Position numbers and translations under genes: made by a program
Part shown: positions 1 through 5,538 of the stretch, one piece after another
How positions within the stretch are numbered: the first letter of the stretch is position 1
Layout of the letters: the number at the start of each line of letters is the position of its first letter
The notes under the pieces: model-generated
Database searches by the model: none
Seen by the model: the letters and a program-made list of their open reading frames with translations, nothing else
What the model was told of the DNA's origin: nothing
Assembly: GCA_013153895.1 (NCBI GenBank)
Contig: JAADDN010000035.1
Span: 1-6,332 of the forward strand
Origin: Thermoproteota archaeon
Lineage (GTDB): Archaea > Thermoproteota > Thermoprotei > Thermoproteales > Thermocladiaceae
DNA length: 6,332 bases
Reading direction: 5' to 3'

Positions 1-1
1 A

Positions 2-49
2 GAACTTGAAGATAGGGTAAGAGATATTCTCAATATTATTCGTAGATAG
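2..49 (+). CDS. 3' end of an upstream gene (partial)
   Basis: One frame stays open from the window edge to a TAG at 47-49 and reads ELEDRVRDILNIIRR, a charged amphipathic helix typical of a real protein C-terminus. The other two plus frames hit stops early. The next gene starts 4 bp after this stop, as expected within an operon. Only 15 residues are visible, so the product cannot be named. Confidence 0.5.
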   Translation, partial: ELEDRVRDILNIIRR

Positions 50-53
50 TTAC

Positions 54-1124
54 GTGGAGAAGAGGTCTAGGTTTAGCCTTGGGTTTCTTATCGAGAGGAT
101 CAATATTGAGGATATTCCTGTCAGTGCGATTGTCCGTCTTGCATGTGCTTTATGTAGTGGATGGGGGTCCTGTTATCACTGTCCTCCACATAGTCCAGAG
201 ATAGATCAGGTATGTAAGATATTTAGAAAATATCGACAAGCGTATCTCGTAGTTGCCTATTACGATATTGGGAGACTCGTTCAACGACATCTCTCAAATG
301 GTAGAGATCCTGTTACTAGCATCTTGCTCTCTACAAAGACTATAGATAACGTATCTTGGTGGGACTTTAATAAACTGCTTCAGAGCTTGAGCAGGAGTCT
401 CTCAAAGGTTAGGGTATTAGGTTCTGGAGGTGGATGTAGGCTGTGTAGGCCCTGTAGGCTTCATCTTGGTAAGCCATGTGCACATCCAGATAAGTCGTTT
501 CCAAGTCCTGAAAGCTGGGGCATACTGGTATATGCGCTACTTGACAGGTATAGTATATTATTTCAGAATCCTCCTAGAACAATCATGGTTAGAGTAGGTC
601 TAATATTTACAGACGAGGTTCTTCAAGAACGTGATGAGGTTGATTGGGATAGTGTAAGAAGACTCGAAAAAACGAGAATAGAATTAGAAACAAACACTAA
701 CAATAGTGAATTGATTGTGAGAAAGTACTGTAACGATACAATCAGTATAAGCTTGGACAAATGTGGTAACTGTAGGCTCGAGGTCTCGAAAATATGTAAG
801 CAACTTCTAAAGACGTATATGAAACTGAGAGATGAGATTGAGCGAGGACTTGTAAAACTAGACCTCTATGAGCTTAGGGATGATAATGTAAATCGTAGAG
901 CGGTCTCTAAGATTGCTAGAGAGATAGCTTACAGATATGTTAGAGAGGGAATAGCATATGTTGCATTACCATTAACTTATAAGCCAACGATTGCTAGAAG
1001 GGTTAAAAAGTACAGTTGTGGCGTGATAGTAAAGAGAGAATATTTAGAAACCCTCTGTATGAGAGTTCTAGGAGGAGAGAGTCCCGAAATATTTGGGATA
1101 CTCTACGTAAACGTTGTTAAGTAG
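54..1124 (+). CDS. DUF2284-family cysteine-rich metal-binding protein with C-terminal extension
   Basis: The N-terminal ~165 residues match the DUF2284 pattern (predicted metal-binding protein). There is a CxxC...CxxCPPxxP block (C31, C34, C40, C43, P44, P45), then a ferredoxin-like C128-x2-C131-x2-C134-x7-C142 block followed by HP and a Ser-Pro-Glu-x2-Gly-Ile motif. An Fe-S cluster is the natural reading; the family's biochemical role is not known to me. Residues ~175-356 are an extension I do not recognise, with another cysteine group (C237, C240, C248) and two late cysteines (C322, C335). The start is a GTG; no ATG precedes the conserved block and no Shine-Dalgarno is visible, but the 4-bp gap after the previous stop supports it. 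The radical SAM gene follows 46 bp downstream on the same strand, which suggests joint Fe-S chemistry (inference). Confidence 0.85.
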   Translation: MEKRSRFSLGFLIERINIEDIPVSAIVRLACALCSGWGSCYHCPPHSPEIDQVCKIFRKYRQAYLVVAYYDIGRLVQRHLSNGRDPVTSILLSTKTIDNVSWWDFNKLLQSLSRSLSKVRVLGSGGGCRLCRPCRLHLGKPCAHPDKSFPSPESWGILVYALLDRYSILFQNPPRTIMVRVGLIFTDEVLQERDEVDWDSVRRLEKTRIELETNTNNSELIVRKYCNDTISISLDKCGNCRLEVSKICKQLLKTYMKLRDEIERGLVKLDLYELRDDNVNRRAVSKIAREIAYRYVREGIAYVALPLTYKPTIARRVKKYSCGVIVKREYLETLCMRVLGGESPEIFGILYVNVVK

Positions 1125-1146
1125 AGGATATATTAGGCCTGCATCT

Positions 1147-1155
1147 ACTTATAAC
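1147..1155 (+). promoter_or_regulatory. TATA-like box before the radical SAM gene
   Basis: A CTTATAA-type stretch lies in the 46-bp gap, centred about 20 bp before the ATG at 1171. This is slightly close for archaeal TATA boxes (usually ~26 bp before the transcript start), so the transcript would be leaderless or the gene may also be read from the upstream operon. This is weak, position-only evidence. Confidence 0.3.
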
Positions 1156-1170
1156 ATATGAGTATGTAAG

Positions 1171-2280
1171 ATGAAAACGAAACTTAACAGTGCTATTATT
1201 GAGGTAACCAGGAGATGCCCTTACCGCTGCATATTCTGTAGCTCACGATCTGTACCACCCTACATGAATCCTGCTCTATACGACTTAGAGGAAAGTATTG
1301 TACTGAGGGTATGTAAAGAAATTATTGATCTTCTAACTAGTAACAATGAGAAAGGAGATCCAGCTGTTGAGGTTAGTGGTGGTGAACCAGGTCTAATACC
1401 AGGGCTTGTTATAGATGCTGCGACTATAGTCATAGAGCATGGAGTCATCGTTAAGTTATTTACCTCAGGTACATTAGCAGAAGCAATCAAAAAGATCATA
1501 GTATGCCTAGCTGAGCGTGTTGGCTGGAGTAGAGTACGTGAATTATTTGAGGTTCACATTAGTCTTCACACATTATCACCAGAGATTCACAAGAAGTTGA
1601 CTGGTATAGAGACTCTTGAAGCTGCTAAGAGGGACCTCGAAATTAGGCTTAGAATTATACGTGAGTTATCTGAGATGGGCATAAGAGTTGGAGTACACTT
1701 CCTCGTCACTCGACTAAACTATCGTGAAGTCTGCAAAATTGTTGAGACAGTTCATAAACTTGGTGTATTCATGGTTAGCCTACTTAGACTCGTACCTCAG
1801 GGACGTGCGAGAGAGAACAGGAAAATCTTAGAACTTAGTAGGGAAGAGTGGTTAGAGTTCTATAGGCTAGACTTACAGCTTCTGGAAAAGTATGGTAACC
1901 TTATAAGAAATGGCTGTCCAATAAATTGGCTATTCCTTATAAGAGAAGACCTAGCCTACAGGTACCCACCGCCTAAGTGTGCAGCAGGAGAGACACATAT
2001 CGCTATCGAGCCAGACGGCTCAGTAATACCCTGCAGTGCATTTAAAGATTTGAGACACATCTACTCATTCGGAAACGTATACAAGCAAAAGCTAGTAGAC
2101 ATCTTAAACTCTGAGGAGAGAGAAAGATTCCTAAAGATTAAACATCACGAGATCCCAGAAAAATGTAGAAAATGCAGACACTTCACATATTGCGGAGCAA
2201 AATGCATCGCACAAAGAATATACAACGATATTAAACAACCAGATCCACTATGCACTATATTACACGGAGACAGCTCATAA
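1171..2280 (+). CDS. radical SAM / SPASM-domain protein
   Basis: A radical SAM enzyme that would reductively cleave S-adenosylmethionine at a [4Fe-4S] cluster. The cluster motif is C16-x3-C20-x2-C23, followed by the SAM-binding GGEP (70-73) and a TIM-barrel-like body to about residue 240. The C-terminus is a complete SPASM domain: C270-x12-G283-x4-C288, then C332-x2-C335-x5-C341-x3-C345 and C361. These seven cysteines are suitable for two auxiliary clusters. At 369 residues it is normal length for the class (PqqE, AhbD and anSME-like enzymes). The ATG is placed correctly because the first beta strand (residues 7-13) precedes the cysteine motif; an upstream ATG at 1158 is out of frame and stops at once. 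SPASM enzymes usually modify peptides or haem precursors, but no precursor peptide gene is visible here, so the substrate is unknown. The DUF2284 neighbour is a plausible partner. The last ~100 codons are strikingly poor in G- and T-ending codons. Confidence 0.93.
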   Translation: MKTKLNSAIIEVTRRCPYRCIFCSSRSVPPYMNPALYDLEESIVLRVCKEIIDLLTSNNEKGDPAVEVSGGEPGLIPGLVIDAATIVIEHGVIVKLFTSGTLAEAIKKIIVCLAERVGWSRVRELFEVHISLHTLSPEIHKKLTGIETLEAAKRDLEIRLRIIRELSEMGIRVGVHFLVTRLNYREVCKIVETVHKLGVFMVSLLRLVPQGRARENRKILELSREEWLEFYRLDLQLLEKYGNLIRNGCPINWLFLIREDLAYRYPPPKCAAGETHIAIEPDGSVIPCSAFKDLRHIYSFGNVYKQKLVDILNSEERERFLKIKHHEIPEKCRKCRHFTYCGAKCIAQRIYNDIKQPDPLCTILHGDSS

Positions 2281-2473
2281 TACGACCATGATTATAAGAG
2301 CACTATTGTATCTGTTTCCTAAAGCCTTTTAGTAGGTTCCTAAATTAATAACAAAGGGATAACTAAACAGATGGCATAATATGCTTAGCCTCAATGCATA
2401 GATACCGTACAAACTGAAGAATGTACAACTCTCCTTATTCTTTACTATAGTTTTCAATTACATGAAGAAGACC

Positions 2474-3100
2474 TCATATACTCTTCAGTAAATTATTAAC
2501 TCGATTTAGACATTTGAAGATCTTACGAGAAAGATTTTCAAGATTTTGTAATTTATACATTATATCTTTAGACCTTTCCTCAAGGTATACTCTTTGTGCT
2601 AATAGATCTGTCAAAGTTTCATCTAGATATGCTATTAATTTCCTGACATCTTTTAGTTCCTGACTATTTAGTATAAGATTTCCTAATATAGTTGCCCTTC
2701 TCTGGGAACTTCTCACGATATTTTCTTTAAGACCCTTCACTATTTCTAGAGCATTTTTAACGTATTCATACGAGGAGTATGTTGATTGATAGAGCTTTCT
2801 TAGCATACGTTTTCTCAGGTAAGACTGAGATAGTACACCGGTAATGGCAGAGCCAAATAGAGAAGCTATAAGCGATGCTTGATCTCGCGCTATAGCGGAT
2901 CTTACTAACCAATATATAAGTAGACCCACAATAGCGCCTAAACAGGCGGAGACAATTATTAACAATAGAGAGTTAGAAAACCAGTAATATAACTTAGTTT
3001 TCCACCAACGTAGAAGCCTAAGTAGTTTATTCTGCAATTGTACCAGATCGTATTCAAGAGACCCTAAGAATCTCTCAAGACTTTTTTTAGCTACACTCAT
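2474..3100 (-). CDS. two-TM membrane protein with long C-terminal coiled coil
   Basis: A 208-residue protein I do not recognise. An amphipathic, basic N-terminus (1-42) leads into a strong membrane segment at 44-66 (LLLIIVSACLGAIVGLLIYW). A short RSAIARDQ turn is followed by a second, weaker hydrophobic segment at ~75-94. From ~98 to the end the sequence is charged and helical, with regular hydrophobic spacing, so a coiled coil or helical bundle, probably cytoplasmic given the flanking basic residues (RKRMLRK). The ATG overlaps the stop of the upstream gene by 4 bp (ATGA), so the two are translated from one message and probably coupled. No Shine-Dalgarno is visible before the start. The pairing with a soluble nucleotide-fold protein suggests an anchor or membrane effector role for this one (inference only). 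Confidence 0.8.
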   Translation of the reverse strand: MSVAKKSLERFLGSLEYDLVQLQNKLLRLLRWWKTKLYYWFSNSLLLIIVSACLGAIVGLLIYWLVRSAIARDQASLIASLFGSAITGVLSQSYLRKRMLRKLYQSTYSSYEYVKNALEIVKGLKENIVRSSQRRATILGNLILNSQELKDVRKLIAYLDETLTDLLAQRVYLEERSKDIMYKLQNLENLSRKIFKCLNRVNNLLKSI

Positions 3101-4203
3101 GGCTTAAGAGATGTATTTTTCATAATTTCGTACAGTATTAGATATTTCAGTAAGTGAACGTTATGCGATGCTTTCTCAATGTAGAATAGGGGCTTATTCA
3201 ACTTAAGTACTGTCTTAAATAGTTGCAACCTTAAGTAGCGTAAGACAAAATTCACTAACTTTACTAATTCCTCTTGTTCTTTAGGAAATTTTTCTCTGAA
3301 TGATTGTTCAGCATAGTTGAGTAATTCTCGTATAGATGTACGTTTAGGTTCAGAGAGGCTTCTCAAAAACTCCTCGAAACATAATGAAAGTTTTTCTATA
3401 GTGTTAGAGAGCGTCTCCGGGGCGTAACTGTGCCAGTATAACAGTAGTTTCTTTTCTTGAGTTTCGCCCATTTTTATTGTGGGAATAGCATCTATACGTA
3501 CGTCAGCTATAGCTTCGTCTTTTCTTACATAAATACGTTTGTTTCTGGTAACGTTATATAGCATAAAAAGTATCAAACCATGATAACACGGGTCTAACTT
3601 ATGACTAACAGGTGCGAAACCTCTCAGATGCAATGCTAGCCTTGTGCGTACTATGCCTGTCATATTTTCAGGCAATATTATGTACTCACGTGAAAACACA
3701 AGAGCTGCCGATCTAGGTTCTAATACAAGATCCCCGTTTGACAGATTAATGAACTCTTCATTATCTACTAAGAAAGCTACATTTCCAAGTCCTATTTCGT
3801 AGGATGCTGCAGAAAGGCTCTCTTCCTGGAAATTAATTATATTAGGCGTGCCAACATAGTACTTAAATCCTACATAAGGAGATCGTATCTGTGAACCTCT
3901 GCACGACTCGCTTGGTTCCTTCTTAATACTGCCATACTCCTCTTCTATTCCACTCTTATACACGAATTTCAAAGTAGTGTAAATTAACAGCAATATCGAC
4001 CAAAGTTTTTCATATGGTATTTGTTCTCCGTCAAGGAACTTTTCAAAATAAAGCTTATTGTATTCTTCTATTAACATATCATAGAGACGTACGTGTTCTC
4101 GAGACGCACATGGAATACGCTTACTGAATATGGCACGTATAATGGGAGCTGTTACTACACCCCCACGAAATATATGCTCCTCCGCTGCAAAGATACTCAG
4201 CAT
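3097..4203 (-). CDS. dCTP deaminase/dUTPase-fold protein, probably catalytically inactive
   Basis: Residues ~131-240 follow the dCTP deaminase/dUTPase fold: ASYEIGLG (133-140), PRSAALVFSREYIILPEN (163-180), VRTRLALHLRG (185-195), HKLDPCYHG (201-209), LYN (215-217) and KDEAIADVRI (228-237). The stretch from V185 aligns without gaps to the E. coli Dcd core as I recall it. There the catalytic Ser111, Arg115, Arg126 and Glu138 fall on T187, L191, K202 and M214, so deamination or dUTP hydrolysis is unlikely. At 368 residues it is nearly twice the usual ~190-200. Residues ~18-30 resemble the N-terminal helix of these enzymes, followed by a ~100-residue insertion. A helical tail runs from ~255 to 368. 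The start is fixed by an in-frame TGA three codons upstream; a TATA-like box lies about 30 bp before it. The downstream membrane gene overlaps by 4 bp. A sensor or scaffold role is inferred, not shown. Confidence 0.75.
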   Translation of the reverse strand: MLSIFAAEEHIFRGGVVTAPIIRAIFSKRIPCASREHVRLYDMLIEEYNKLYFEKFLDGEQIPYEKLWSILLLIYTTLKFVYKSGIEEEYGSIKKEPSESCRGSQIRSPYVGFKYYVGTPNIINFQEESLSAASYEIGLGNVAFLVDNEEFINLSNGDLVLEPRSAALVFSREYIILPENMTGIVRTRLALHLRGFAPVSHKLDPCYHGLILFMLYNVTRNKRIYVRKDEAIADVRIDAIPTIKMGETQEKKLLLYWHSYAPETLSNTIEKLSLCFEEFLRSLSEPKRTSIRELLNYAEQSFREKFPKEQEELVKLVNFVLRYLRLQLFKTVLKLNKPLFYIEKASHNVHLLKYLILYEIMKNTSLKP

Positions 4204-4230
4204 ATTCTGTCATTAACATATCGGCTGGAC

Positions 4231-4241
4231 TCATTTAAAAG
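4231..4241 (-). promoter_or_regulatory. TATA-like box for the minus-strand operon
   Basis: On the minus strand this reads CTTTTAAATGA, centred about 34 bp before the ATG at 4203. A transcript start ~26 bp downstream would fall near 4211, leaving a very short leader without a Shine-Dalgarno, which is normal for crenarchaeal first genes. This is sequence evidence only. Confidence 0.5.
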
Positions 4242-4300
4242 CATCTATGAATAATCACTCCTAAATAACGTATCTCGTTGCCCATTCAGAATCTAAGATC

Positions 4301-4351
4301 TTCAACCTCACTTGCGTCACCGGATGAAGTGGTGACACAAGACAGATTGAA
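4301..4351. repeat. palindrome 1 of the hairpin family
   Basis: Two 21-nt arms (4301-4321 and 4331-4351) flank the 9-nt loop GGATGAAGT. 17 of 21 positions pair exactly. Two of the four mismatches are C/A on the plus strand, which become G-U wobbles in a minus-strand RNA, leaving a single 2-nt internal loop. The inner stem is GTCACC/GGTGAC and the arms end in TTCAA/TTGAA. Confidence 0.85.
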
Positions 4352-4398
4352 AAACCATGAGACCATTCTTAAAACAATGAGAAACAATGTAAATCATT

Positions 4399-4462
4399 GT
4401 CATTATCCTGATCGCCCACCGGATGAAGGGGTGCCCTATCCTGACTTGGCGAGGATGATGAC
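4399..4462. repeat. palindrome 2 of the hairpin family (divergent copy)
   Basis: The inner stem CACC/GGTG (4417-4420, 4430-4433) closes the loop GGATGAAGG. The outer arms GTCATTATCCTGATCGCC (4399-4416) and GGCGAGGATGATGAC (4448-4462) pair with one wobble and a 3-nt bulge. 14 unpaired bases (4434-4447) on the 3' side repeat part of the 5' arm (TATCCTGA). A small inverted repeat, ACAATG...CATTGT, sits just upstream at 4384-4400. The core is the same as in the other copies but the stem is broken by an apparent insertion or duplication. Confidence 0.6.
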
Positions 4463-4485
4463 AACTCTGTTAACCATTCCAAAAC

Positions 4486-4625
4486 ACTTCCGGACTAGAA
4501 CTTACACCCTCTTCAAAACCCTTCAATCTCACTTGGTGCACCGGATGGAGTGGTGCACCAAGAGAAATTGAAATGTCTAGTTTAGTCTGAGAATACTTTC
4601 GGACTTGGAATTTACATTCTCTTCA
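4486..4625 (+). repeat. imperfect direct repeat of ~30 bp (4486-4515 and 4595-4625)
   Basis: The two copies, beginning ACTTCCGGACTAGAACTTAC and ACTTTCGGACTTGGAATTTA and both ending CTCTTCA, agree at about 25 of 31 aligned positions. Most differences are C/T. Each lies just upstream of a palindrome (3 and 4), showing that the duplicated unit is larger than the hairpin itself. Confidence 0.75.
4522..4572. repeat. palindrome 3 of the hairpin family
   Basis: Arms 4522-4542 and 4552-4572 pair at 19 of 21 positions around the loop GGATGGAGT. The inner stem is CTTGGTGCACC/GGTGCACCAAG. As in palindrome 1 the outer ends are TTCAA/TTGAA, but the middle of the stem differs on both sides in a compensating way. 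Confidence 0.9.
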
Positions 4626-4634
4626 GTAGTTGGG

Positions 4635-4673
4635 TGTGACTGGTGCACCGCACCATCCGGTGCACCAGTCACA
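4635..4673. repeat. palindrome 4 of the hairpin family, loop inverted
   Basis: A perfect 15-bp inverted repeat (4635-4649 with 4659-4673, core GACTGGTGCACC/GGTGCACCAGTC) surrounds a 9-nt loop that reads GGATGGTGC on the minus strand. It is therefore the same loop type as in the other three copies, but in the opposite orientation. Confidence 0.92.
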
Positions 4674-4721
4674 GACTCCTCCTGTAACCCATTACCTACC
4701 AGACCGAAAATATTTCAAAAC

Positions 4722-4755
4722 CATTCTTAAGGTCTTAAGAATGCTAGCATTCTTA
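4722..4755. promoter_or_regulatory. overlapping palindromes, possible operator
   Basis: CATTCTTAAG (4722-4731) and CTTAAGAATG (4734-4743) form a perfect 10-bp inverted repeat with a 2-bp gap. It overlaps a perfect 20-bp palindrome, TAAGAATGCTAGCATTCTTA (4736-4755). Together they give three CATTCTTA half-sites just upstream of the TATA-like box of the next gene, a good place for a dimeric regulator. A hairpin function in RNA is the alternative. Confidence 0.5.
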
Positions 4756-4764
4756 TTCAGAAAG

Positions 4765-4774
4765 CCTTAAAAAT
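4765..4774 (+). promoter_or_regulatory. TATA-like box and Shine-Dalgarno for the gene at 4812
   Basis: CCTTAAAAAT preceded by purine-rich CAGAAAG (BRE-like) would place a transcript start near 4796. A GAGGG at 4797-4801 lies 10 nt before the ATG at 4812 and could pair with 16S rRNA. A second A/T stretch at 4789-4796 is too close to the start to be the box for a leadered message. Confidence 0.45.
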
Positions 4775-4811
4775 GGTGACTAAAGGAGCTTAAAATGAGG
4801 GTTAGATCTTG

Positions 4812-5444
4812 ATGACCTCTCTAACACGCAGAATAGCTCTTGGAATAGGAATCGCTATAGCAGTAGCAATAATTGTAGTACTCTTACTACAGCATGGTAT
4901 TACAATAAGAATACCATGGATAGAGAAGAAACATGTTGTTTGGAGGAACGTCGAGTTCATAACAACAGAATTAAGATTTGGAGTAAACTACACAATGATA
5001 TGCACAATACATAAAGGACCAAACTACTATTGTAGTGATGGTGCGGTCTATGATGGTGCTGTTCCTGGATCTGTCTATAGAATCATTGGTTGTGTTAAAT
5101 ATCCTGCAGAGATAGGAATTGGAGGTAGATGTGGTGGTATCAATCTAAATTTGCCAGGATGCTATAACGTGACACTTTACATATACAGGAATTATGATGT
5201 GTTTGTTATAGTTTATAAGAACAGAACGGGAACATATAGATATACTTACAAGATAAGATGCGGATATTGTACAACTAGAGAACTTGAAAGTCTATTTCAA
5301 CCATGTCCAGCATCTAAACCAAGTACTCTATTAACGGTAGGAATAGAGGTACCAACATATAGAGCGGATCTCAAACATAATAGACTTGTTAGGATTAATT
5401 ATACGACTACGAGCGGATGGTTCATAGTGTACAAGATTAGGTGA
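4812..5444 (+). CDS. membrane-anchored, cysteine-rich extracytoplasmic protein
   Basis: A 210-residue protein of unrecognised family. A short basic N-terminus (MTSLTRR) leads into one strong hydrophobic helix at ~8-27, so it is probably a signal anchor. The rest (28-210) is rich in beta-prone residues, Tyr, Thr and Gly. It has eight cysteines (64, 74, 94, 107, 117, 150, 153, 165), enough for four disulfides or a metal site at C150-x2-C153. It also has four N-x-T sequons (N59, N119, N137, N196), consistent with glycosylation outside an archaeal membrane. A TTG directly before the ATG would add one residue; the ATG is preferred. The stop codon runs straight into a GC-rich hairpin. No partner is evident and a surface or S-layer-associated role is only a guess. 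Confidence 0.8.
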   Translation: MTSLTRRIALGIGIAIAVAIIVVLLLQHGITIRIPWIEKKHVVWRNVEFITTELRFGVNYTMICTIHKGPNYYCSDGAVYDGAVPGSVYRIIGCVKYPAEIGIGGRCGGINLNLPGCYNVTLYIYRNYDVFVIVYKNRTGTYRYTYKIRCGYCTTRELESLFQPCPASKPSTLLTVGIEVPTYRADLKHNRLVRINYTTTSGWFIVYKIR

Positions 5445-5472
5445 CCCCTCCCGGGGCTGAAGGCCCGGGTTT
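5445..5472 (+). repeat. GC-rich hairpin resembling an IS200/IS605-type right end
   Basis: Directly after the TGA, CCCGGG-G-C (5450-5457) pairs with GCCCGGG (5463-5469) around the loop TGAAG, followed by TTTGC. CTGAAG-loop hairpins right after a stop codon are, as I recall, common at the right ends of archaeal tnpB elements. No tnpA or tnpB is present, so it could be a solitary end left by such an element, or simply a 3'-end stem or terminator of the gene. Confidence 0.5.
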
Positions 5473-5505
5473 GCTATTATCCTTCGCTATCTTTTGCTAG
5501 TAACT

Positions 5506-5514
5506 GTTTTATTT
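5506..5514 (+). promoter_or_regulatory. TATA-like box before the gene at 5539
   Basis: GTTTTATTT is centred about 29 bp before the ATG at 5539, the spacing expected for a nearly leaderless archaeal transcript. No Shine-Dalgarno is visible between them, in agreement with that. Confidence 0.45.
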
Positions 5515-5538
5515 GTCTAGTATCGTACTGCGTTTAGT

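Larger units (their letters stand above)
4278..4760. other. non-coding region with a family of palindromes (between divergent genes)
   Basis: The ~600 bp between the divergent starts at 4203 and 4812 contain no gene I can support. An open plus-strand frame at 4278-4571 encodes a low-quality sequence dictated by the repeats. The region holds four related hairpins (separate entries), imperfect direct repeats between them, recurring ACCATTC(TT)AA strings at 4362, 4473 and 4720, and a palindromic half-site cluster at 4722-4755. Loop-to-loop distances are about 99, 122 and 107 bp, so it reads as four degenerate tandem units. Confidence 0.75.

Noticed and set aside
1260..1499. Minus-strand frame opposite the radical SAM gene
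   Set aside because: It is a shadow of the strongly supported SPASM gene, and its low-complexity Ser/Thr/Pro content mirrors the plus-strand codons.
2288..2332. 14-codon frame after the radical SAM gene, as a possible RiPP precursor
   Set aside because: It has no cysteines, no leader-like part and no ribosome binding site, and it is too short to stand out from chance.
2281..2473. Hidden gene or RNA in the gap between the convergent genes
   Set aside because: Only weak inverted repeats were seen (such as GTACA/TGTAC at 2407-2426), with no long open frame, tRNA-like fold or clear T-rich terminator.
4399..4462. C/D box small RNA (ATGATGA at 4455 and CTGA motifs)
   Set aside because: The order is wrong: the CTGA motifs precede the C-box-like string and no D box follows within a suitable distance.
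4278..4571. 97-codon open frame on the plus strand
   Set aside because: It covers palindromes 1-3, its protein is dictated by the repeats, and it has no hydrophobic core pattern or promoter. It is most likely a chance frame.
4278..4680. CRISPR array
   Set aside because: Some arms end in ATTGAAA like crenarchaeal repeats, but there is no identical 24-37-nt repeat with regular unique spacers, and no cas gene is present.
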